Shown here in pieces: positions 33,631-44,601 of a stretch of 64,000 nucleotides of DNA. This DNA comes from Prunus persica (taxonomy: Eukaryota; Streptophyta; Magnoliopsida; Rosales; Rosaceae), in NCBI RefSeq assembly GCF_000346465.2, contig NC_034009.1, forward strand, positions 25,403,983-25,467,982. Direction: 5' to 3'. Each line of letters begins with the position of its first letter. Positions within the stretch are counted from its first letter, which is position 1. The notes beneath the pieces are model-generated. The model was given only the letters and a program-made list of their open reading frames with translations. It had not been told where the DNA came from and searched no databases. Both the position numbers and the translations under genes were made by a program.

Positions 33631-34176
33631 TTACACAACTATTAATGACAGGACCCCGTCCCGAATTTCCTCGTAATCCGAGACGAACCCCGTCTTATTT
33701 CCAACATCTTACTGATGACGGGCCCATTGAAGGATATAAAGTTAAGTATGAAGGTTACGGATTGGTGTTTGTAAAGTGAAATAAGATCACTAATATGACA
33801 TAAGATTTTTTGATAGAGACCTGGTTTTAGTCCCCCATCATATCGTAGATGCATCCACATTTCTATAAATACAGTGGTGATTTTTAACGTGAAACTTATA
33901 ACATGTGTTAAATGCATATTTATTGAGGATTGTATGATACATGGAAATCCTTAAAACTCATGAAATATTTGAGATATATCACTTGAAGGGACCCATTGAA
34001 GGATATAAAGTTTCACAATATTCTTAATTAAGATTTAAGACTAAGAGTCTAAGTAGGAATTCAAATTTAATATTGTTGTGACATATTCTAACTATTAGAA
34101 AATTTGTTGATGCTCATAAAGAGTTCAATCATTTGAAAAGTGAAAAGCTGGTTCAATAGTGTGATAAACGATCATG

Positions 34177-34329
34177 TATGAAGACAATGTTGCTTGTATT
34201 GCTCAAATCAAAAAAGGGTTCATCAAGGGTGACATAGCTTCAGAAAAAAGTCAAGAGATTAGAGTTAAACAAATTCGTTTACAGGATAATTTGGCAAATC
34301 TTTTTACTAAAGCTTTTTCTGAAACCTAA
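34177..34329 (+). pseudogene. Copia RNase H C-terminal remnant in element D
   Basis: Translates as YEDNVACIAQIKKGFIKGD ... VKQIRLQDNLANLFTKAF, the end of a Ty1/Copia polyprotein RNase H domain, followed by a stop. Purine tracts CCAGGGGGAGATATC and TAGGGGGAGCATC follow. The rest of the polyprotein (integrase, reverse transcriptase) is missing. Confidence 0.85.
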
Positions 34330-34413
34330 ATTCCAGAAGTTAATGAAAATCAAGGAGTGATATTAACCAGGGGGAGATATCAATTAGGGGGAGCATCCCA
34401 ATTCTACTACATA

Positions 34414-36927
34414 TGTAATGACCCAAACCTAAGATTCACATGTAATTAGTAATTTATTATGCGGAAAGACAATTTTGCCCTTTGACTAAATTATGAACTC
34501 AAAGTTGACTTTTTGACCGAAAAGGAATTTGACAATTCCACATACACCGTTGCGTAGAGTACGACGACACGAGTTCATAGGCACGAAGTGAGCTCGAATC
34601 GGAGTTTTAACAAAGAAAATACGGTTAAAATATCACGAGGGGCAAAATGGTAAATTGGAAAATCAAAATTTTTATATAACCTTCGCCTCCTCCCTTCCCG
34701 TCACCACACCAGCCACCACAGGGTACGCCGATCTCCGGCGTTGGTACCAGCAGCTTCGTCTCGCCGCCGCCGTCACGCCACGACCTGCCTCCACCCCTGC
34801 ACCGGCCGGAGCTCGCCGGAAACTGGAGGAGAACTGCCGGTTTTAGGCAAAACTTCATCTCCTTCGTTCTCCTTCAATTCTCTTCCAAATTTGTCAAGTA
34901 AGGTATGATTTTCTAGCTATTTTTCATGCTCTAGCTGATGGTTGGGTAGGTTTGCATTGCTTTTGACCGTAGCTAGCTCAGTTTGCAAATTGGAATTCGG
35001 TCGACTTTCGGCCTCCGTGTTCGGCCACTTTCGGTCAGTTTTTGGGGTAGGTCCAAGAATAAAAGTGACTCCAAATGGGGTGTTTTACCTAGGATAGGAG
35101 TTTGGAGTCTTGGTTCCGCGATTTTTCGACCACCCGAAATCGCTTAAGACACCCAAATCTGCCCGCGCGTGCTGGGGAGCGTGGGCGAGGGTGGTGAGGT
35201 AATTTTGTACAGTTTTGTGACCCTCGTGTCGTCACGAGCGCGTAGGATTTCGCGGATCTCGATTCAGAGTTCTTTTGAGCCCCGAACGGATTTTTCATAT
35301 CGCGCGATCCTTGGGTGCAGTGTCTTCAAATCGTTGGATCACACTGAATTTTGGATATGTCGGTCTACATGATTTCAGGATCGTGTAGGAGTCGACGGAT
35401 TGCGAAGGAGTCGACGGATTGCGAATCGGAGTCCCGGATACTCCGAAATCGCGAACCCTAGGTCTAGGGTTTAGAAACTATGCGATTACACGGTCGTGAT
35501 TAATCTGACCGTCCGATTGACACCAATACCCTAGGGACATGTGTCCTAAATATATTGGACCTTCTAGCGGCATCCGGATCATATTGTACCCGTGGGGTTC
35601 CGGATTGACTTTTTGGACTTTAGCACTTTTTGAGTCCCAAGATACCGCTAAACGATCCCATGTGGAAGGAAAGCTGGTATGGGCATAGGAATCACTTTAA
35701 ATTGACGCACATACTTTTAGGAGCCGGGGGTAGGGTTTTTAATTTAATACTATATTGTATTAATAGAATATTTTGGTCATTGACTCAGGCACCCGGGCAC
35801 CAGTTGACCCGCAGGAGGGACCTTCAAGAGGTCCAGCGAGTTCGGACTATCAGTGAGTGGACTCTTTGTTTTTATAAATGAATTTAAGCAGTTCAGTTTC
35901 AGTTATCAGCTGTTTTATTCTGTTAACTATTTTATGTTGCATGTTGCCGAGTGAAATTTCCTTTAAAGCATATAGGAACAGATATTCTTGTTTATTATCA
36001 GATAAATGGCAGCAGAATTTTAAAGGTTACAGAAAGTTAATTATTCAACAGATTTCCTTCAGAAACTTTATATTTTCTTAAATCACCTTGTACCCAGTTA
36101 TTAAATGTTGCCTTCGGTTTATATTTGTTGCCTTCGGTTTAGTCAGCATGCTTGACAGTTGCCCCACGAGTTCCTTGGTACTCGAACTCGTGTGGAGCGA
36201 GTAATGCGGATAAAGGTGGACTACGGTCCCCTGAATCCTGCGAGTTGCGGCTCGGACTGACTTCGTGTCACCGAGACATGCGAGTATGTGTCACCCATGG
36301 TGATGCAAGGAATTGACGGATATAAGGATTTGACGGAAATAGGGGTACACCTAGGTGATAGTTTTCAATTGTTTTCAAATTTAGTTATATACATGCATTT
36401 CAGAAATAAAGAAAATACGCTAGTTTGTATAACTGTTTTTACAGTGGGGTTAGTATGTTCATATAGTCTTTTCTAAACTTTGTTTTTGGGTCCACTCACC
36501 CTTCTTGTTGTTTTGCGCCCCCAGGCAGTAGACGTGCACATGAATCCACCATCGGGCCACTTCCCATCTTCCGCGCTTTTCTTTGATGTAGGATTTGTAT
36601 TTTGTACAAAGATTCACTCTTTTGTAAATTCTTAGCAGTCGCTCTGATGTTTTGCCCTAGACTGAGTTTTGATCTCTTGGAATGTATATATACATATGCT
36701 GGCAGTTGGTTGTATATATGTATACTTGTTTGGCAGGTGTGAATGTTTTGGTATTGAGCCAGTTACAAGGAAAACTCTGCCGATTTTTCGGTAGAAGTCA
36801 ACCTTGTTATTTTATCGTGTTTGTATAGAATGGCAAATAGGTCTTTTGTGCCCGACATTTGCCAGGTGTCGGACACGCACAGGGTCTGACTCGGATTCCA
36901 AAGCAGAATTTGGATCGGGTCTTGTCA
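34414..36927. mobile_element. Solo LTR (2.5 kb) inserted in element D, perfect TSD
   Basis: Begins TGTAATGACCC and ends GGGTCTTGTCA, with the 5-bp target-site duplication ACATA on both sides (34409-34413 and 36928-36932). It has no primer-binding site, ORF or second LTR, so it is best read as a solo LTR of a long-LTR (probably Gypsy-type) element. A TATA-like TTTATATAACC lies near 34671. It is related in sequence and order to 50921-54643. Confidence 0.85.
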
Positions 36928-37163
36928 ACATACATGACATATAAGTGTTGTACTCTTTTTTCCTTCGATTAGGTTTTTGTCCCACTAGGTTTTTCCTAGC
37001 AAGGTTTTAACGAGGCAACATAAGCGTGTCCAACACCATATCAATGATTCAGAAGAAAGTTGTACTCTTTTTCCCTTCTTTTCGATTTTGTCCCACTAGG
37101 TTTTCCAAGCAAGGTTTTTTTATGAGGCAACAATGTCATTGTATGGTAGACATCCAAGGGGAG

Positions 37164-37411
37164 TATTATAAATCTATGGAATGTGGATGACCACCATAAC
37201 ATTCATTACCTCCCTCCCCTTATTGCTTTGTAACCTATGCCCTTATTATTGTAATTAGTAGCTATAAATTGTGGGTTAAATACCTCTATTGTAAGCCTAT
37301 AAATAAACGCTTATCAAAGATGAATAAGATAAGTTGATACAAGTTCATAGAACAAAAGTCTTGTCTTTCTCTTCCTCTTTGCTCTCTACAATTCCCCCTA
37401 GTCTTATAACA
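37164..37411 (+). repeat. Right LTR of element D
   Basis: 248 bp, matching 32406-32652. It follows the purine-rich tract AAGGGGAGTA. Confidence 0.85.
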
Positions 37412-37992
37412 TTTTTTTGTTTTTTCTCTAATTTTATTTTTTTGTTTGATTATAAACTCTATTTTGTTTTTAATTTTTTAAATATTTTAATAGATTAGTG
37501 TTCCACATATTTGTCCATTTAAAAATGAAATTGTTGCATTTATTTTGAAAACTTCTATTAAATATGGGCAAATTTTGGTTATTCAAATAATTTAACCATA
37601 AAGATTTTTGCTTTATACATATGGAGGAAATTTGCATTCAATTTACTAAATATAACATTCCCATGCAAATCAGAAGAAGAAATCATTTTGATGTCCACTA
37701 ATGCCAGCTTGAGATTGCTTTTTTTAAAAAACAGCTTTTGTGGTGCTTTGAAAATAATCATTTGTAAAATAAAGCGGTATCATGTTTGGTAAACAATATT
37801 TTTAAAGTATTGTTAGTATAAAAAATTGTGTCAAAATCGTTTGGTAAATTTTCATATAAAATTATTGTAACTATAAATAATTACTAAAATAGACATAATG
37901 TTGAAAGTGTTATGTGTTAATCATGTGGTAGTGGTGGTGATGAAGATGGAGGTGGAGATGGAGGAGTTGGTGGTGGTGGTGGTAGACAATGT

Positions 37993-38089
37993 CATATTAA
38001 AAAAATAATGATGGTATTATGAGAATTGAAATTTTTTATTCATATTAAAAAAAATAATGATGGTATTATGAGAATTGAAATTTTTTATT
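37993..38089. repeat. 48-bp perfect tandem duplication
   Basis: The unit starting CATATTAAAAAAA and ending GAAATTTTTTATT occurs at 37993-38040 and 38041-38089. The copies differ only by one A in the A-run. Confidence 0.9.
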
Positions 38090-39545
38090 AAAGGCTTATC
38101 GCTTATTCTTTTAAAAGTTGATGTCAAAAGACCATTGTTTTAAAAATAATCATGATATTTTATTTTTACCGAATACCTTAAACTCATCAACTTTAAAGTG
38201 AAACAGATTTTTTATTATAAAAAAAAATCCAAACGGGACCTTAATCTACACATAAAAAATATAAGTAAATTTAGGTTTTACCCATAAAAAAACTTTCACT
38301 TTTGGAAAAAGCCAAAGCTTTTTCAAAAAAGACAGAAAAACCTCTCAACTTTCAAACCAAAGACATGCAAATGTAAAGGATTCCTTAGGAAATCAAAAAA
38401 AAAAATAAGGGCAATTTTGTCTATTTTGGCTTCTTTTAAAAATTTTCTCTCTCCTTTGGGCTTTTCCAAAGTCTCCCAAAAATATATAACAAATATAGTT
38501 TGTTGAATAGCTAAGTGATAGATATAAAATTACAATCATAATTTTTTTTTTAATACATTAGGATTGATGATTTTTGGGTATGCGACAACAACGAGGTTCT
38601 ATTCTATCAGTCTATTTCTTTTTTGATATATACTTTTTATAATAAAATAGGCCAATGTTTTTCTAGAAACATCGATCACGGTCGGTCGAAAATACACTTC
38701 ATCGTAATTACTGTAGTCGTAACTTTCTATGTTTCCCTCTGGAAATAACGTATGTAACATTCAACCTTAAACATGACGAGATAACATTTTGTCTCATACT
38801 AATCTAAATCACCTGCGTACACGTAATCATTGTAATTATTGAATCTCACAAACACCTTTGCACTTTTGGAAACCTCCGCCAGGTGGCACCTCACCGAGCT
38901 AATCATTTCCAATATACTGATAACAAGTCAACAACAACCACTCGATAAGCACAACCAGTGCCCAAGCGCCCCGAAGCTCCACCGTCCACAATCCCTCTCG
39001 CACACACGCAATCAAACCCTCCTTTTCCTCCCCTTCGTTCCTCCAGTTTCACCAATCGCTTTCAAATTATCCCAAAACGCGGCCGTTCCGAACCCCGCAA
39101 TGGTCATCAGCCCGCGTAACGATTGCGCCAAACGGAGAAGGGCAGTAACGTCATTTCAGACGGAGCTTCATAGCTCCCACCGGACGAATGGTTCCCCACC
39201 CAATCACTACCTGTGCACAAATGCGCACGTTAGCTGTCGCCTGTCTGCCTCCACTCCACCACAATTATGCCCCCAAAAACCCAAAAACCAACCTCCAAGC
39301 ATTTATAATTAAATTGCATCGCGCCTTTAATTATTATTAATTGACACAAATGAAGCTTTTAAAGTGTGTTTAACCTACGCTCGCCAAAAAAAAAAAGTTT
39401 AATTACTGAGCAGCAGCGCAGCAGAGGTGTCTTAAATGGATCTGTGTGCGCAGCAGAGCTCTTCATAAGTCTCTCTCTGAGATTTGTACGAGGCTACAAA
39501 GGCTACGAAGGCTACAAGCAGAGGCTCCGTTCGAGGACCAGCTTT

Positions 39546-39653
39546 ATGTCATTTCCGAAACGTTTCGTTGGCGATCGGGTTCTGCATTTCCATAAATCGG
39601 AGCCGTTTGATCAGCATCGGTGGATGGGATTTGCATTTAAGCGATTTGTTTGA
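39546..39653 (+). other. Upstream ORF in the ORP leader
   Basis: An ATG at 39546 opens a 35-codon frame ending TGA at 39651-39653, 24 bp before the main ATG. A second minimal uORF (ATG GTC TGG TAG) lies at 39658-39669. Either could lower translation of the main frame. Conservation is unknown. Confidence 0.5.
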
Positions 39654-39677
39654 TTGAATGGTCTGGTAGTGCTCACT

Positions 39678-42600
39678 ATGAACCCGCTGTGCTGCATTGC
39701 GCCGGTGTCGATCGATCGGGACCGGGCCAGTCCGGTCGCGGCGAAGCAGTCAAGTCAGTGCCAGTTGGGGCCCGAGGCTCCGATCCGAAACGTGAGTTAC
39801 GGCTCGAAGCCGAGCTACTCGGCTCAGGTCTCGTCGGCCGGGACCGAATCGGATAGGGCTTCCGTTACTGCGGGACACGAGGTTGAAGATACGATCAGCG
39901 AAGCTAGGGATTCGAAGGTGTTTGGTATCAATGGAGGCGTCAGTGGCAACGTGGCTGGGATTTTGTACAAGTGGGTGAACTACGGGAAGGGATGGAGGTC
40001 GAGGTGGTTTGTGCTCGAAGACGGTGTGCTTTCGTACTACAAGGTTCACGGACCGGACAAGATTTTGATGAGCCCGGTCCGGGAGAAAGGCTTGAGGGTG
40101 ATCGGAGAAGACTCGTTGAGGTATATGAAGAAGGCTAATTGGAGTAATAGTCGGCTTGGCGCGCCGGCGAGGCCGTGCAAGCCTTTCGGCGTAGTCCATT
40201 TGAAGGTTTGGCTTTTGTTAATCGAAAACTGTGATGCTTGCTAGTATTGCGTTTTATTTGCAAATTGGTGATTTATATTAGTAATGCTATTATTGGTACT
40301 GATATATTTAGCAACTGAGAAAGCATCGAGTTAACTTTGGCTTATCTGCGTCGTTTGGTTGAGTTTGTGTACTTGTTGCTGCAATGTGAATGGTGGCTCT
40401 GGAAAGCTACAAAAATTGTTTAATATTCCAGCACTTTTCATGGGTAAGTTTAAATATATACAAGAACCGGAAATGAGTAAGATTCATATAAGTATATTAG
40501 ATTCATGGAAAATGACCAGATTGGTATTAAATTTTATTTTGTGATAACCCAATGGAAAATACCACATATTTGTGCGAGCACAATAATGTTAGCCTTCTGA
40601 TACCCAATCCTCTCTCAATATTGAATAACCCAAAAAGAACTCAAATATGTTTGCACGACGTTTTTTGAGTTGTGAGGTAAGTACTGTGCATACTTGTGTT
40701 TTGCATGATGATGTACACAAATATATGCTCATGATCTATACTTTTGAGTTATTGGTTACTGAATTTGAAGTGGTCTGGTCTACAGGTCTCTTCAATTCGT
40801 GCCAGCAAGTCAGATGATAAAAGGCTTTCCATATTCACAGGAACTAAAACTCTTCACTTGCGTTGTGTATCTAGAGAGGGCAGAGCTGCATGGATTGAGG
40901 CACTGCTGGGTGCTAAAGATCTTTTCCCTAGAGTTTTGACAAGCCATGATTTAGTACCTTCAGAAGATATAGTTGTTTCAACAGAGAAGCTAAGATTAAG
41001 ATTAGCACAGGAGGGTGTTGGTGAGCCGGTGATCAAAGACTGCGAGTCAATTATGCTCTTAGAAGTCTCCGAGCTGCAAAATCAGTTGAAGACTCTTCAG
41101 AGTAAACATGTGATGTTGTTAGACACTTTGAGACAATTGGAGGTATTTCTTCCATCGTGTTAATAATTTGAATATACTCTAGCAGTCTTGCGTTCTACCA
41201 GAATTCCATGCATCTGGTTACTCAGTTTCTGTTTTATACATGTGCTGCCATATGTGGTGGTGCTACGCTTCCTAGTTTGGAAAGTAAAACCCTATCTAAA
41301 TTTTCTTTTGCAGACGGAGAAAATAGAGCTGGAAACTACAGTAGTAGATGAAACAAAGGAGCGTGAGTCCTACTGCGGACAGGGGAATAGGAGATTTAGT
41401 GGTTAGTCATGTTTGGAATTTCGATTATTTTAGTTTTATTGCTACTCAAAAGGTTTCGCGCACCACACTCAGTTCCTGATATATGTGCAATGATATTTCA
41501 TGCCACAGATTTCTACTCCGTCTTATCAGAGGGAAGTGCAAGTGACTCTGACGCAGATAATGAAAGTCAAGATGGAGCAGATGTTGAAACAGATGAAGAT
41601 GAAGGAACATATTTTGATACGCATGATATGTTGTCTTCAGATGCTTTAAGGAGTGCTTCCTATCGGAGTAGGGAAGGTATAAGAAGTGATTGTGTAAATG
41701 ATGGAGATTTTTATTTTTTTATTTTAAAGGAACATATTTTGATACACATGATTTTTTGTCTTCAGATACTCTAAGAAGTGCTTCCCATCGGAGTAGGGAA
41801 GGTTTGGGCAATGGTTGTTTATATGATAGAGATTCCTTCTTTTCTGATCGATTGCATGGAGTTGAGGAGATGCGGACAGTTAAATATCCATATGTGAAAA
41901 GGAGGGATAATTTTCCAGAACCAAAGGAGAAAGAGAAACCTGTTGGCTTGTGGTCAATTATCAAGGATAATATTGGGAAGGACTTGTCTGGAGTCTGTCT
42001 TCCTGTTTATTTTAATGAACCCCTCTCTTCGTTACAAAAGTGCTTCGAAGATCTGGAGTATTCGAACTTGGTTGATCGAGCATTGGAATGGGGAAAGCAG
42101 GTTAGTTCTTCACCAGTTCCTGTATTGTTTTGAGGAGAGATGAGAATAACTGGATCAACCAAGTTTCCATCGTAAAAGTTCCAGATTTTGATGTATCTAA
42201 ACGTTGGACTTCATGTGGTGCAGGGGAATGATTTAATGAGAATTCTAAACGTTGCAGCTTTTGCTGTTTCTGGCTATGCATCAACAGAAGGTCGGCAGTG
42301 CAAACCCTTTAATCCTCTTCTTGGGGAGACCTATGAAGCTGACTATCCAGATAAAGGACTTCGTTTTTTCTCTGAAAAGGTAATGCATGTTGACAATTTT
42401 AGTGTTGATGTCTAATAGGTCCTTTCACTAGATTTTTATTCCTTAAGTAGGAAGAATGATAAAAGATAAAATCAGCCCCCTGTTGCTTCTTGTTTGGACT
42501 CATCGAATTGGAAGTATCTCAGCAAATTGTCAAATGTTTAATGAATTACTGATTGTTGTCTAACAAAGGTGAGATTGCACTCAGGTGAGTCACCACCCAA

Positions 42601-43951
42601 TGGTTGTTGCTTGTCACTGTGAAGGCAGAGGTTGGAAATTCTGGGCAGACTCCAATCTCAAGGGCAAGTTTTGGGGGCGTTCTATTCAGCTTGATCCTGT
42701 GGGTGTCCTTTCCTTGCAGTTTGAGGACGGGGAGACTTTTCAGTGGAGCAAGGTCACTACTTCTATATACAATATCATACTAGGAAAAATTTATTGTGAC
42801 CACTATGGCACCATGCGCATCAGTGGAAGTGGCAATTACTCCTGCAAGCTAAAGTTCAAGGAGCAGTCTATCATAGACCGAAATCCACATCAGGTTAGTT
42901 TAGTGATTGCAAAAGGAAGGATAACTGGCACAATATATTACAGCAAACATTTCTTCATTTTTCCTCCCATTGGTGTGTTGTATGAGACTATTTTTCTTTC
43001 TGCTTTACATGGGAAGAAGTATATGTTTGAAGTCTCAAGTCCTAAGAGTTTACTACTTCTGAATGTCCAGGGGAGGTCACAGTAATTTTTGAATAATACA
43101 GGGGGGAGGTATTTGTATTTTTACTATAGTAAGACTGTTGGATTACTCTATGCTTATGTTATACTATTGTTTAGGCCTGATTTATGCGCAAACAAAGAAA
43201 TTATAAATGGTGCTAAATTTGCCTGTGTAAAACGGGTATTACATATATATGACCTTGTTCATAAAATTCCAGGTTCATGGATTTGTTCAAGACAACAGAA
43301 CTGGAGAGAAAGTAGCAATGTTGGTGGGCAAGTGGGACGAGGCAATGTACTATGTGCTGGGAGATCCAACTACAAAACAAAAGGGTTATGATCCAATGAC
43401 AGAGGCCGTGCTGCTGTGGGAAAGAGATAACTATGCAACCAAGACAAGATACAATCTCTCTCCTTTTGCAATATCTCTGAATGAATTAACACCTGGCTTA
43501 TTGGAGAAATTACCTCCAACAGACTCAAGGCTAAGGCCAGATCAAAGACATTTGGAGAACGGTGAATATGAATTGGCAAATGCAGAGAAACTAAGACTAG
43601 AACAGCTACAAAGACAGGTATCCCCCTCCTGTTTTATGCATCCTTGTATCTAATTCTGAGCCAAAAGTAAAAGTTATAACCTTGAAACTCTGAGATTTAG
43701 AACTCTGGTCAAAATTCTTCCATTTATTACATGAAGTAATAATGTATTGAGCAACTGTTGATAATTTCGTGATGCAGGCGAGGAAGTTGCAAGAGAGAGG
43801 TTGGCAGCCAAGATGGTTTCGAAAAGACGAGGATGGTTGTTATAGTTATGCAGGTGGGTATTGGGAAACTAGGGAGAAGAAGAATTGGGAAGGAATTCCT
43901 GATATTTTTGGCCAGACTAGTGATTTGCCCTCATGTTCTGGGGAAGAGTAA
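39678..43951 (+). CDS. Oxysterol-binding protein-related protein (ORP1/ORP2-type, PH + ORD)
   Basis: Lipid-transfer/sensor protein acting at membrane contacts. Exons are 39678-40205, 40786-41142, 41314-41401, 41509-41676, 41766-42100, 42224-42379, 42585-42893, 43273-43617 and 43778-43951. Phases agree and predict 819 aa. The start [12 protein letters not shown] matches the family. A PH domain spans about 91-225 ([20 protein letters not shown]). A coiled-coil-like segment ([16 protein letters not shown]) and an acidic linker follow. The ORD starts near [20 protein letters not shown] and includes [16 protein letters not shown], the signature [10 protein letters not shown] (about 543-552), [10 protein letters not shown] and [20 protein letters not shown]. 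Exon 4/5 contains a 125-bp tandem duplication; the 89-nt intron 41677-41765 across it keeps the frame, while read-through meets a stop at 41772-41774. An alternative 53-nt intron to 41729 also keeps frame but is very short. Confidence 0.93.
41604..41853. repeat. 125-bp tandem duplication inside the ORP gene
   Basis: Copy 1 at 41604-41728 and copy 2 at 41729-41853 both begin GGAACATATTTTGATAC and include CATGAT, TTGTCTTCAGAT and CGGAGTAGGGAAGGT. They share most bases; the tail of copy 1 has become T-rich. Confidence 0.85.
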
Positions 43952-44601
43952 GGCGTCTCTTGGCCAAGCTTGTTCTGTTAAATCCTGGGTCCTATGATTT
44001 ATTCCCTTCTTCCCATTTTTTTTTACTTTTCCCCTTTGGCCCCCCCTTGCCCTAAATCTGATTTGTAGGCCGTATTATAGAAAACAACTCCTTGATGCCG
44101 TAATGATAGTTTTCTTATGGTTTCTATCGTCTCCACACATTCACTTGGGACATTACATCGTCCATGGAGCAGCTCCTAGGCAGTGTTTAATTTTCAATTA
44201 ACTGATTATGATATTGAAAATACAAATTTGAATACATATATAACAAGAATTTTTTTTAAAAATCAAAATTATAGATAGAAACAGAACTTACCAAAAAGCA
44301 CGTTGGAAGTTGGGTCTGAATCCGTAGGAATTTTGTTTCCTACAATACATTAAATAGAAGTTGAAGAAAATTTATCGCCGAACATATTCTTGCCTTGAAA
44401 GCGTCATCAAAATCTGTCACAAGTTTTTGAATACAGAACCCTATAAACGTCTCTTTTGAGAATTGAGGCAGCCACAACTACAAACAGGCATCCTCATTAA
44501 GGAAAAACAATGGCATTTTGTTCATAATTAACAAACTCTTTCAATTTACTTGTAAGTAAAAAGTAGGGGGAGAAAAGAAAAAGATAAACTGATGAGGTTC
44601 C
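43952..44601. other. Spacer between convergent ORP and SDA1 genes
   Basis: Contains both 3' UTRs. No element or RNA gene seen. Confidence 0.6.

Larger units (their letters stand above)
32406..37411 (+). mobile_element. Decayed Copia-like LTR element D, split by a solo LTR
   Basis: Two similar LTRs bound it: left 32406-32652 (247 bp) and right 37164-37411 (248 bp). Both carry TATAAATCTAT-GAATGTGGATGA near the start and end in ATAACA; flanking T-runs fit a TTTTT TSD but are low-complexity. The left LTR is followed at once by CGTTACCAGCACGA, a likely primer-binding site, since element G has CGTTATCAGCACGA at the same place. Upstream of the right LTR is the Copia-typical TTTGTCCCACTAGG ... AGGCAACA block, duplicated (about 36950-37035 and 37055-37130), and a purine tract AAGGGGAG. 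Only a remnant of coding sequence survives. Confidence 0.85.
37412..39677. other. Intergenic region and ORP leader
   Basis: AT-rich up to about 38830. It holds a GGT-rich stretch (about 37925-37983) and a 48-bp tandem duplication (37993-38089). From about 38830 base composition rises toward the ORP gene. The 157-codon open frame at 38839-39312 is Pro/Ser/His-rich with no recognisable similarity and is not called. Two short upstream ORFs precede the ORP start (39546-39653 and 39658-39669). Confidence 0.5.

Noticed and set aside
38839..39312. 157-codon open frame on the plus strand
   Set aside because: Pro/Ser/His-rich, no recognisable domain, lies in the upstream region of the ORP gene.
39654..39677. 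Earlier in-frame start for the ORP gene
   Set aside because: The in-frame codon at 39654 is TTG, not ATG; MNPLCC at 39678 matches the family N-terminus.
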